This document shows, in pieces, positions 27,701 to 38,900 of a stretch of 64,000 nucleotides of DNA. Below the pieces are notes generated by a model. That model saw only the letters and a program-made list of their open reading frames with translations, made no database searches and was not told where the DNA came from. The position numbers and the translations under genes were made by a program. Source of the DNA: Lichenostomus cassidix (Eukaryota > Chordata > Aves > Passeriformes > Meliphagidae); assembly GCA_008360975.2 (NCBI GenBank), contig CM039182.1, forward strand, positions 53,766,491 to 53,830,490. The letters run 5' to 3'. Within the stretch, counting starts at the first letter, position 1. Each line of letters starts with the position of its first letter.

Positions 27701-30700
27701 TTCAAACACATATACCCTACTAAAAGAATAACTAAAATACATTAACTTTTTAGCTAAAACTGCTTTGGTTGTCATGGACAAGAGACTAAAATGAGAGGAT
27801 GGCCGTTAACAGCTCCCCAGGACTTGAATGCCTTCCCATTTCTCAGTTATTTCAACAGGAAATTCACAGGACTAAAATTAGCTAAAGAAAACAAGTCAGA
27901 ACAAAGTCAGCCCCCCACCCAAAAGGCATCTTGTTCAGCTACACAGAAATATTACACTGAGACATAAAAATCAGATGGGCTTAAGGAGAAAATGTCTTTT
28001 CATGAATATCAGCTCCCAGGCATTACTGAATACTCAGAGATTAAGCAACTGCTAGTCTCTTGGAGAGCCTCTTGAGAAGGATAACTAAAATTAAAAAATA
28101 GAATACATTCCTCCCAAAACCTAGAAAAATCTGAGCTGGCAAAAGAGATGCAAAAACTGAAACTGTTCAGCCCATAGGAAAGTTTTCTGAAGGCAGGAAG
28201 ATGAGTACTTATGACCACCAGTTTGTATGATTAAGAGGGAAGCTGTCAGACTACTTTCTGCATTAAATCAATAAAGACAGACTGAGAAGTAATGGACTAA
28301 GAGTGGAAGACAGGAAAAACACTGTCTTGTAGGGTTCACTTTGCCTCACTTGGGTCACTTTTCCTCTTCTCACAACCTCACCATTATTATTGTGACACCT
28401 GCAAAATTTTAGGAAAGCATGGCTATGTTCCACCTGTATTTCTAAGATGGTGAGGGGAAACAGGTGTGTAAGTTTCTTGGGACAACAGCTTTCATGGATA
28501 GTTTTTAAACTTTTATTTTCAGTGCTTCTAGTGGATTACAGTAAAAAAGTTATTGTGGCTGATTTAATTGTTTTCTTCAAAGAACTGTTGGTGGAAAACC
28601 AAAATTCCACAGGTAAATAGGTGTTATGTTCAGGGATTTCTGTTTTCCCTAAGATAGATAGTTTTATTCTCCCACCAACCCTCTTCCATCTCAGTAAATT
28701 GTATTATTTGCATATTAGTTGTGCATATGAAATTTGCTTACTTGAAGCCATGGAAAACATATTTTCCTAAGTTTCACAGCAAGAATTTACACATTCACCT
28801 TCCTTCTGTTTGCAATATTTGATGTATTTGTTTAGAGAACAGATATGGTATAGCAGTGTATATGGCAAATGACAGGGTGTAATGAACAGAAAATCATCAA
28901 GTATTTATGAAGGAAAGAAGTTTTGGAAGACGTTTGGTCTAAACAACAATGAAATTCCTATTAACTTAGTGGTGGATCAGGACCACATAGCAAATGGACA
29001 ATTTAACACAAACTCATTTGGGAAAAAAAATCCTTTTTATAGGTAACTGGTAAGTGAAGAATAGGCAACATCACTGAGTTATACTGTGTGAGAAATCATT
29101 AATTGCTCCACTTTAAAAGGAACTAGTTTTCTTTTTTAATATACTTAACATATCGCCTCTGTGATTCCTATCACTGAGTGTTTTTTTCTGTTTTCACAAA
29201 CAAGGATTTTCATTGTTTAATCTAGTTACCCTGAGGTCTCATAATTATCACCCTGAACCAAGTACTCTGTCAGATTAGAACTTTTCTGAATTCATACATT
29301 ACTCAAAAAGTTGTCAGGGTGTCTTTTGAGTTGCCTAGGTTGGGTAGTTTCTGATGAAGAGCTTTAGAAATTTACTTCTGAGAGAAGAAAAAGAGGAGAA
29401 GAGCTAGCTCACAGGAGCTGTGGACATCTATGCTTGATCTCACTGAAAATTCAGGGACAGCAGATGTGACCACAGGAGTATTAAGACAGGTTGGAAAACA
29501 GCATGAAAACATGTCCCATTATCTAAGCTGGCAATGCCGCAGTGAGGTTTAAGAGATGGAAGCTGATGATTATGGCCTGATTTCACCAAAAGGGCAGGAA
29601 TTACTAAACTGTGCTCAAGCATGGGCTTTTATGAGTATACCTATAAAAGTGCTGTCTACAAAACAGAACACACATTCTATGATTATTTTCAACCAACCGC
29701 AAAAAAATTGGACCAGAAGTCAGTAAGGTTCAATGGAACTGATGATACCACACAACACTCTCACCTGATTCCTATCTTCATGCAAGCATGTGTCGTATAG
29801 TGGGCAACAGAGCAAGCAATAGCAGTTTACAGCTGTGATTCAGGATGGTAGGAACTATCGTGAACAGGTTACTTTGCTGCCTTGTGTATCAGTTTCACTT
29901 CCAAAAATTGAGGACAGGAAGTAGCACTTACTTATAAGATTGGGAGGGAAGGGTAGAGAAGACAACAAATAGCAACACAACTAAATAAATTCACGAGATC
30001 TGCTCCTTTCAGATGCTTTATGGAAGGTGTGATTGTGTTCACAGACAGAGAACTGAACCTGCTGCTCCTGCAAGTCTCTATTTGATCCCAGGCTCCTATC
30101 TATCAGTAAAGATTATAAAGGAAACCTTTTCATCTGGGAAGGTCATTGCTTGCAAAATTTATTTGGCAGCAGTTACATCTTTTAGCTGGTAATTAGACAT
30201 CCATGGCTAAACTAAAGAGCAAAGGTTGCCTGGCTTAATCCCTACCCTCCAGCTTTGCAACACAGGGTGAATAAATGACGTAAGAACTGCACAAGCTTAT
30301 GTTTATTTATAATACTACATACCCAGCAACTATAACCTGGAGCACTCCAGAGTGGAAGGATACCTTTTTACAATGCCTGTTTCTTCATTAAGATTTCATC
30401 ATCCACCCACGCTAAAAAGCTACTTCCCCTTCACTTTGTTGCATCTGCTTTTACCCGCTCCTGTTCTTGCATTATTTTTTTAATCTCCCTTTCCCTACTT
30501 TACATGCACTCTCAAATTTTAAACAAGCAAAATTTGTGCATTAGTGTGTCCTTTTCATCTATGATTTATGAATGACAGGTTCTTTGGTGCAGCTTAATGG
30601 TATGAGAGAGACATTATTTTAAACATTAAAGTGAAAACCATTTACAACTATGATAAGAGAGGCCTGTTGACATTAAACTTTAAAACATGCGCAAGGTAAA

Positions 30701-31059
30701 GGCAAGTAGTTGATCCAACAGGTGAGAGTACTATGCATGCACTTTGTAAGGGAGTTTGTTCAACACAAGAGCTGTCTCTTCATTTTCTCTGTTTGACAAC
30801 CTGTAAGATCTGGTAAGTGAAAAATAGGCAATCCTGTAGGATCTGGTGCTTCAAACAATGCATCTGGTAATCAGCAGCCACCAGAGTTTGGTGCTGCTTT
30901 CCCACAGCAAGAATGAAAACATATATCTGGCATGGGTGACAGATGAGAAAACTATGATTTTATTTTAAAAGTTTAAAAAAAAAGTTATTTCATGCAATAC
31001 TGTATTTTTAGTTGCCTCTATTCATACAGCTGCTTTAATCAGCAGTGGTGAAAAAAGTT
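24704..31059. other. Intronic DNA, no gene recognised
   Basis: AT-rich sequence without a recognisable exon. It holds a short TTG run near 27082-27095 and the MIR relic at 29830-29945 listed separately. No other feature could be supported. Confidence 0.5.
29830..29945 (+). mobile_element. MIR (CORE-SINE) relic
   Basis: AGCTGTGATT, then AGGTTACTTTGCTGCCTTGT, GTATCAGTTTCACTTCC and GTAGCACTTACTTATAAG appear in the order and spacing of the MIR consensus core and its downstream part. The copy is diverged, has small gaps and has no visible target duplication. It is non-coding and in consensus orientation. Confidence 0.5.
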
Positions 31060-31930
31060 GTGCATTGCAGTTGACTTGCTTGGAGGGAAGGGATAAGGGC
31101 ATCCACAAGGACATTGACAGGCTTGAGAGATGGGTTGAAGCAAACCTTATGAAGTTCAACAAAGCAAAGTGCAAGGTCCTACATGTGGGTTGGAGCAATC
31201 CCAGACACATCAACGAGTTGGGCATAGAAGTGATTGAGAGCAGTCCTGAGGAGAGACTTGGGGGTGACAGGTGATGAAACACTCAACATGAGGCAGCAGT
31301 GTGGTCTCACAGCCCAGAAAGCCAATCAAATCCTGAGCTGCATCACAAGGAGTGTGGCCAGCAGGTCAAAGGAGGTGATTCTGCCCCTCTACTCTGCTTG
31401 TGAGATCCCACCTGAAGAGCCGCGCTCATTTCTGGTATCCCCAACATAAGGAGGACATGGAACTGTTGGAGCATGTCCAGAGGAGGGACACAAAGTTTGT
31501 AAGAGGACTGGAGCACCTCCCCTATGAACACAGGCTGAGAAAGTTGGGGCTGTTCACCCTGCAGGAGATCAGTGGAGACCTTACAAAAAACTTCCAGTAT
31601 CTGAAGGGAGCCTATCGGAAAGTTGGAGAGGAACTTTTCATTGGGAACTATAATGATAGGACAAGGAATAATGGGTGCAACAAATTGAAAGAAGTGAGGT
31701 TTATGTTAGGTATTAGGAAGAAATTTTCCACTGTGGGGATGGTGAGACACTGGAACAGGTTGCCCAGGGAGGTTGTGGATGCCCCAGCCTTGGCAGTATT
31801 CAAAGCCAGGTTGGATAAAGCCTTGAGCAGCCTGGTCTAGGGGAAGGTGTCCCTGCCCATGGCAGGTGTGGCTGGAACTGGATGATCTTTAAAGCCCATT
31901 CTAAACCCTTAATATTCTACAATTTTATAA
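31060..31930 (+). mobile_element. CR1 LINE, 5'-truncated 3' fragment
   Basis: This is the last part of a CR1 non-LTR retrotransposon: the C-terminal end of the reverse-transcriptase ORF and a short 3' tail. Recognisable translated pieces are [20 protein letters not shown] (from about 31110), SVASRSKEVILPLYSA (near 31350), EHVQRRDTKFVRGLEHL and HWNRLPREVVDAPAL (ending about 31840). They lie in three different frames, so at least two frameshifts break the ORF and the copy is dead. The 3' end carries the CR1-typical CCTGCCCATGGCAG and GGATGATCTTTAAAG, followed by a degenerate run of short TTCTA-like repeats. The severe 5' truncation is usual for CR1. The element is antisense to POU6F2. Confidence 0.95.
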
Positions 31931-32269
31931 TTCTCTGACTTGAAATTTTGAAGTGATCTGTGAGTAGACAACATAGATCACTGATGACAGAGAAACCTAA
32001 TGAACCATTCAAGTGGTTTATGTTACTGACCCATACTTCCAATATGTTTGTTTGTGCCAATGTAAGGCCCAACTTCCTATATGTTTTTATAAAAAGGCAA
32101 ATATCCCTTTAAGTATCTCTCAAGTATTCAAAAACAATCCAGGTATTAATTTTCAATATTCATTGAGAGCAAAATTTAATTTGAAAAAGATGACTCGATT
32201 TAAAAGAGAGAGATAGCATAAAACAAACAGGTAAAAGAACCTGGTAGAAAAATTATCAACCTGACTTAC
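31931..32269 (-). other. POU6F2: POU6F2 intron, just downstream of the 229-base exon
   Basis: Beginning of the long intron after the donor GTAAGT at 32269-32264. It is AT-rich and holds no further feature. The CR1 fragment lies about 340 bases into this intron. Confidence 0.7.
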
Positions 32270-32498
32270 CTTGTAGATTTTGCAATGGCAAAGTCATGAT
32301 GCCTCCTGCTGCAGCTGCTGCTACCAGTCCTTGGATGTTCGTGAGATTTGCTGTAGGTAGAGTGAGGACGAGTCCTTGTTGGCCCCCCAGCTGCCCAGCC
32401 ATGTTGAAAGGAATAAGGATTGGCTGATTCAGTGCTGGAGTGCCTCCTGGCATCACCCCTGCTACTGCTGAGGCTAACTGTTGGGCTGTCAGTAGTGG
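32270..32498 (-). CDS. POU6F2: POU6F2 exon, transactivation region before the Gln-rich stretch
   Basis: This internal exon of 229 bases encodes 76 residues plus one base of a split codon. It starts PLLTAQQLASAVAGVMPGG and ends GGIMTLPLQNLQ. The residues ALNQPILIPFNMAGQLGGQQ and LTLPTANLTNIQGL are highly characteristic of POU6F2. The acceptor reads TTTCTTACAG|CCA at 32499-32500 (phase 0) and the donor CTACAAG|GTAAGT at 32270/32269 (phase 1). The reading frame is uninterrupted and codon use is normal. The region is hydrophobic and rich in Gln, Ala and Gly, as in transactivation segments; it contains neither the POU-specific domain nor the homeodomain, which are encoded downstream, outside this window. 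Methionine codons inside the exon are internal and are not start sites. POU6F1 is the paralogue to exclude, but the match to POU6F2 is much the better one. Confidence 0.93.
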
Positions 32499-33442
32499 CT
32501 GTAAGAAACCACAGACACAAACCTATTTTATTGTGTACAGCTCAGCATTACACACTTAAAACTCTTCTGGCTTGAAATCTTTTCGTGTCCCATTACAGAC
32601 ACGCACTGCTTCCAATATCATAAAGCATACATTTCCACCAGCACAGAAAAGTTTGACAAACGTGACAGTCTGAAACTGTAAGCCTCAGTCACACAGCATG
32701 GTAGTGATCCCAGCTGAATCTAGACCGGAAAATTCATTACACATACACCAAAGATAATTTAAGAGTGAAAGAAGACCTAACTCAACTTAATCTATAAGTA
32801 CCTAAATGCCAACATTTCCCAAAAAATCCTAGTTGTATACTGATTAACTGAGGAAAACACTACAGTAATAACCACCAGAAGCTTTGTAGACCAAGACTGT
32901 CCTGGGAAGTGGAAGCACACTGAATAACTTCTTAGGGTATGGCTAAACTTGGATAAAATTGTGAAGTGAGATGGGAAACACTTTAAAATCTTAAAAAGTT
33001 CCATACTACTAAGTCTATACTCTGTGCTAAAGAAAAGAAATATCTGGCTTAAAATATAATGAAATACCTTTACTAATGCAGGACCTCTGTGTGACAGACA
33101 TAACTGTCAGATACAATAATACTGCATTAAAATTGCACATGCTTTTAAATATTAAATTCCTATATTAATTTCAGAAGTAATTTACATAAGAAATTCAAAT
33201 ATTTTAACCTCCTAAATACATTAAACTGCTTAGGTTTTATTTTAGAAAAACACATAAAATCTAATATTGCAAAACATGACTTTTAAAATTTACATGATAC
33301 ATATATGTTCCTTTTTTGTAACACTGAATGCAGCCAAAGAGAATCACATTTTCTACATTACACAGATCAAAGATGATCAATCGCAGTTATTTATTTTTCA
33401 TCAAATTGCGTGTCTCTATTAGTCTAAAGAAAAGATACTGAC
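32499..33442 (-). other. POU6F2: POU6F2 intron between the two recognised exons
   Basis: This 944-base intron has a GT donor at 33442-33441 and an AG acceptor at 32500-32499. A pyrimidine-rich tract (TGTGGTTTCTTACAG on the minus strand) precedes the acceptor. It is phase 0. It is AT-rich and holds no recognisable repeat or RNA gene. It is short compared with the inferred flanking introns. Confidence 0.85.
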
Positions 33443-33534
33443 CTGAGGCCCAACAGGGAATGCAGGATGGGACTGACTGGGTTGGTGCTGGTCTGCTGAG
33501 CTCGTGTCAGACAGCACTGTGTTTCCTCTGGCCT
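33443..33534 (-). CDS. POU6F2: POU6F2 exon, N-terminal region (upstream of the pair)
   Basis: This internal exon encodes 30 full residues, starting ARGNTVLSDTSSADQHQ and ending HPAFPVGPQ. I recognise it as the N-terminal, low-complexity part of POU6F2, a nuclear POU-homeodomain transcription factor of retina and brain. The donor reads CCTCAG|GTCAGT at 33443/33442. The acceptor is TTTCAG|AG at 33535-33536, which leaves two bases before the first full codon (GCC at 33532-33530). Reading the acceptor two bases further in (CAGAG|GCC) would make the exon exactly 90 bases and phase 0. The 3' end is phase 0 and joins directly to the next exon (GPQ then PLLTAQQ), which supports both calls. The segment is rich in Ser, Pro, Gln and His and has no folded domain. 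The preceding exon was not found, so which acceptor is used is open. Confidence 0.85.
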
Positions 33535-33829
33535 CTGAAATCCAGAGAACAGATTGACTTTAATATCCAGCCTGGGGACTGCCACATTACCTTCTACTCT
33601 GATGTCACATAACATGAAGCTGAAAATGATATGTTAAAGAGCTTTATCAATAACTCAAGCACTCAAATCGCTTATCAGCTGCATAAATTATGCTAACGTT
33701 CATTCAGACCAGCCAACTCATTCAAAGAGTTACAGAAATCTGACAGCAGTGAAACTGAAGCTATCATCAACCCAGCTAATGTGGGTTGCATTATACATCA
33801 ATTTACATACAGTACGTGAGCTCCGTGTA

Positions 33830-33850
33830 CACACACACTCCGTGTGTGTG
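33830..33850. repeat. Perfect CA/TG inverted repeat (hairpin)
   Basis: CACACACAC at 33830-33838 is followed by a 3-base spacer TCC and then GTGTGTGTG at 33842-33850. It gives a 9-base perfect stem made of alternating purine and pyrimidine. It lies about 300 bases from the acceptor of the upstream POU6F2 exon, inside the intron. Confidence 0.8.
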
Positions 33851-35960
33851 GGAACTGCATTTTTTTACGCTTAGGTGAGAATCAGCCACTGCAATTTCTG
33901 AAAGCAAAAATTATCTGAAAAACAATCAAGTCACATCTACTTTCTATCTTAAAAAAGTATTTTCTTTTTGTCAGTTACTGAGGCAGCAAAGGCCCTACTA
34001 TGAGCAATAAAAACGCACTATGAAAACTGAAAACCGGTATGCTTCCCAATGACAGCTTGTTTTTTAAATTGCATGTGGAAGATGAGCAAAATTCTGTGCA
34101 ACCAAGGATTTCCAGCATTTATGGAGAGGATCAATATCCAACAATCGAACTATATGCTGGGCACTAATGACTTGCTAAGCACTGAGCACAGTCCAGCCCT
34201 ACTAGATTTTGCTGAAGTCTGCAGTACAGATTTGAAAGGAAGGAAGAAAAATAAAAACATCCTATCAGTTCTAAGAACATACCAAGATGTTTTCAAAACT
34301 ACGTCCCAGTCCTCCATTTGCTCTGGGTGCAGGGATCGACTGATTCACAATTTTTCAGTGCTGATGGCACGATCAGGCCCACACTGATTTTTGAAGTTGT
34401 AAGGATGACAGCAAGTATCAAATGTAGCTGGAAGAGTACTGTGGTCTCTTATAAAGAAAACCCTGGCAATGGCACCAGGTTTCCTGGTTGGTATGATAAC
34501 TCCTGTTTTGGTTTTTTTTTTCTGATGAGTGGTTGAAATTCCATTCTAAGTAAACTTTAACAAGGTGCTCTTTTCCAATGTTTATCCCATGAATAAAAAG
34601 ATAATTCAGAACCAGTTTCTTGGCACACCCTTTTGCTGAAAAGAAAAAGGATACAATTCTGTCATAAATTTTAAAGAGGGTATTATCAGCTCATTTAAAA
34701 CAAACTCTTTTATATATTCTCCAAGGGGAACAACTTATAAATAATGGAAATGTGAAAAAAAATACCTTCACCACATTAAGGTTCAAATAAAATTGACTGC
34801 TACATATTATTCAATTGACTTCTATCTCTACAGCAAGGTGTCAATCATAACAGCATTTTAGAATTGGATTAAACAATAAATGTGCAGAGTTATTATGCAG
34901 AAATCTGAAAACCTGTTTAATTTGTAATATCTCTGTGTGGTCTCAGAAATTCAGAAATGGACGTTGCTCTGGGAATACTTACAAATGGTCTACTGAAATA
35001 TGTGATTTGAAACTAATAAAAGCATACAAACTTGCTGACATTTTATAAAGTGAATTTTATAGAAATATGTTTGCCATTTTGATGACCACTGTCCTACAAT
35101 AACGAGAATAACTCACCTGCTATAATCAGTGAGGATTCCAACAATTGCCTAGTAACGTGCAAAAAGAGACGCAGTCACTAAATTTTTTATCTGCAAATTA
35201 GTAATTTGAGTTAAATGAGAAGAGAAAAATGTAACTAGATACAAAAGATTCAATGAAAACTCTTTCTTTCAAATGCATACCGATCCTAGTGCTGCTGCCA
35301 TCCCTAACACCAAAGATAGGGTTTCACCAGTGTGATTTCCTGCTATACAAAATAAAGCACTGTGTTCCTAAACATAATTTTTCCATTGGTAATTTCCACA
35401 TATTGTTACAGTCTTTTTTTAAAATCTCCCCAGCTGTATGTACAAAGTGATATTAGATCAAAGGCTCAATACCAATGAAGATATCACTCCCATTAAGATC
35501 AAGTTTTGTAAGCCAATTTTGTTTATGTAATTTTAAGGGCTGAAAATTTTGTCTTTGTGTGTGATTTAATTAACATTAAAACAAGCTCCTGATAATCTGT
35601 CATATCATTAAATCATCCTATGAAATCTTTGGGAAAAAACAAAACCAAAGTCAAATATTCATTAAATGAGATTTTATTTCAATTTTTATACCTTGAGCTC
35701 TCAGAAAGTAAATAAGAAGTTCTGAACGTCTGTGCTTAGTATTCTTTTTTCCATGGTCCACCTATCCAAAGAACCACTGATTTCTGTTATCTGCACCGCA
35801 AGGATTTTTCAATGTTTGGTCATACAGTCTTTACGTAGCATAAGTTGGTTATACAGGACCATCAAGAAAAAATTAATTCACTCATTTCCTTTTTCATGGT
35901 GCTAATTGGACTCACTTAGGATTACATTCCTTTCACACAGTTACTCACCACAGATGATCC

Positions 35961-35980
35961 TTTTTTTTTTTTTTTTTTTT
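35961..35980. repeat. T20 homopolymer
   Basis: Twenty consecutive T on the + strand. On the minus strand it reads as A20, but the sequence before it shows no AATAAA signal or recognisable retrocopy, so it is treated as a simple repeat. Confidence 0.9.
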
Positions 35981-38900
35981 GATTGCAGTGCTCAAATGCT
36001 CTCCCTGCTGCTTCTAGTTTAGTTTCCATAGGATGCAGGTATCTCAAGGAAAACAGTATACACTTTCATGTGGTCTTACATGGCATTTTATATGAAATTA
36101 TCAATCCTGCATTCTCTGACTGACATTCTCAGATCTCTCCTGCCCCTTCTAATCTACCTGTTATACCAGACACTCGAGTCACAAAAATGTACAAGAAAAT
36201 CTGCCTGTTGCGCTGGCAGTAAATACCGTGAAGTGAGGATTTCAGGGTTAAGTTCTCTTGCATCACACAGTGACAGCATTTTTTCGTTGCTGTACACTGC
36301 ATTCACTGACACACAGAGGTCAACACTCCGAGGAAGGCAAGGCAAACCACAAAACATTGCTAGAAAGCTACTTTTCCTTTTTTGCCTTATAATAATATAC
36401 TTCTGACTGGGGGGATTCCCCTGACTTCAGAGGAGTCAGGAGAGCTCTGTCAATTTCTGATTTCTCTACTATTTCTGATTCAGAGATTCATTGTTATGAA
36501 TTTGGAAAAATATCTTCATAAAGCCCAACTGCCCTAAACTGGCAGAACACAATCCCCTACACTGTTCCTCCCCTCTGTTTTACTGCCTTTATTTGGGAGT
36601 TGATTAGTTCCAGATGCTAGAATGACCTCTGCAGGTAAATTATTCCCCTGTCCAAATTCCAGTTCTCACTAATAAAAATGGACTGTCAAAATCCATGCTA
36701 GATTTTCCACTTGTTCAGATCTAGGCCATTACCTCCTGTTAGGTTATTCTCCAACTCTGCTCAGCCTTCCATCAGTGAGGGGTCTGTAGGCGAGGAATCA
36801 GGACTGATAACAGTCCCTATGGATTTTGGGAACTACAAGCAGCATCTTCTCTGTTTCCAGCTATGCTTTGCAGAGATTCTACTCTCCTTATATCTCTACC
36901 TGCGAGTGCACAAGGGGCACAGGGAAGGCAGTAGCAGAGTGCCTACTCTGAAAAGAGAGCCAATTCCCTTTAACACTGTTTGCCTGAGCACGGCTCTCAT
37001 AACTGAGCCCTGACAACACAGCCTAAGTCAATGAGATTGCTCAATAGTACCATATGAGCAGACAGGAGTGCTACTGCCATAGTACAGCCATGACTGTAGA
37101 CAAGGCTTTAATATTTAATAAGAAGTATTCATCATATGTGATTTGTCATAAATTAATTATAAATTATATAATACATACGTTCACCTCTCATCCCACCAAG
37201 GGACTGGAAGGGCATGACACAATAAAAAATTGAAGTGCACTGTAAACGCTGCAAAATAGCCTTCTTAAAATACAATATTATTTAAAATAAAGCTAAGTAA
37301 AACAAAGGCAACCTTCTTCTCCCCTTATAAAAATGAGACAAAAATAATCCAGAAATGAAGTGAAAAATCACATTGTAAAATATCTGGTTTAAAAAAAAGA
37401 AAACAACAAGGGAAATATCAGAAGTAAAAAAGAAATTCCACATCTCAAGGCCACCAAGCCTTATACAAAATTACAACTGTAAATGTACTGGTTATAAAAG
37501 GTGTTCCACAGTTTGCTTCCATTTTGTTTCTTACACATTTTCAGCAACACAACACGTAATTCAGTTCTTAGTGTCTCCCAGTGCCCCACGAAAGTGAGAA
37601 TGCTCCAATCCCCCACTTTACAACTAATGGGGAAAAGGGACTTCAACATGGATTCTCAAATAAAGCACCTTTTAACTGATCTCCTCAGATGTAGTTCCAC
37701 TGTTCAGGAAAGATGGGTCAAAACACAAAACTGCTCTGACACTCCTTGGCTGCTCCAGGGGTACAGCAGTTCTGACGAGGTGAACCTGCACATGCTTCCC
37801 AAGCACCCTCACTTGGATGCAATGCCTGTCCCAGCTGCCCTTGTCCCACCTGGTCTCCAATGTTTGCAGGGAGCCTGCAGCTGACTGGCAAATGGAACAG
37901 TACTGAACAACATCACAGGATAGATGATGGAGTCCATCAAACTTGTATGTTCAGTTCTACCCTGGCCCTTCTGCGCATGTGCTTGTGTCTGCTCAAAGGC
38001 AAGATGTACCCTGGCATCTCTTCTCAAAAGAGCTCATCTTCTCTTCCCTGCACCAAAGTTCACTCAAGGCCAATGATTATACCAAAGGGCTAGTCTCAGC
38101 AGAAGACCTGGATATGAATAACTTCCTCATGATCTTCATGAATTAATTCAATATGTCTCACATTTGTATCAGAAGCAGTGAAATGCTGGGCCACCTCTTC
38201 TTAGTACTCAATTATTTGAAAAATAAGCTGGATCAAATTTAATAATACTAGATTTTCAGTAATCAAAAGAATATATAAATCCTTCTGAGATTTAAGCAAA
38301 TATTTTAAATGCATTAACTTTAATAAAAGAACACATTTCAAGCAACAGTTCATATTAAAATCTTTAGATAGTTCCACAATGTGACATTAAATTACTTGTA
38401 TTTATCTCTCAGTAACCATAATAATAAGAAATCAAAAGTAGACTTTTTTCTTACTCACTGAGACAACTCACATTAAAGATACAGCTTTGAGAATTAAATC
38501 ATTAAAAATACAGCATGTGAGGAAAAAATAGTCTTACATTTTTAAGACTAATCAACTAAACAATCTGAGCACAATATAGCTGCATTTAGATCATAAGCCA
38601 TATTGTCAAGAGAAAAATATATAATTCTTTTAGGAAATAAAAGAGACCAACTGATAATATTCAAATTATAAGAGATGGTGTGTGAAACTCCATCATCTCT
38701 GATTAAAGTAACTCAGCTCTTCACTAAATGAAACCTTAGCTGACAGCAATTACACCAAGAGCATTGTTGCTGAAAAATTTCAATAGCTTAAAGAAAAAGA
38801 TGGAACTGATAATGAAAAAAAAAATAACATTCCTTCCAAACACTCTTCATTCTGTCGCAAACCACTATATTATAGTTCTTAATTTCACTATTTTCATTTT

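Noticed and set aside
35961..35980. Poly(A) tail of a processed retrocopy on the minus strand
   Set aside because: No AATAAA signal, coding remnant or flanking duplication was seen before the A-run.
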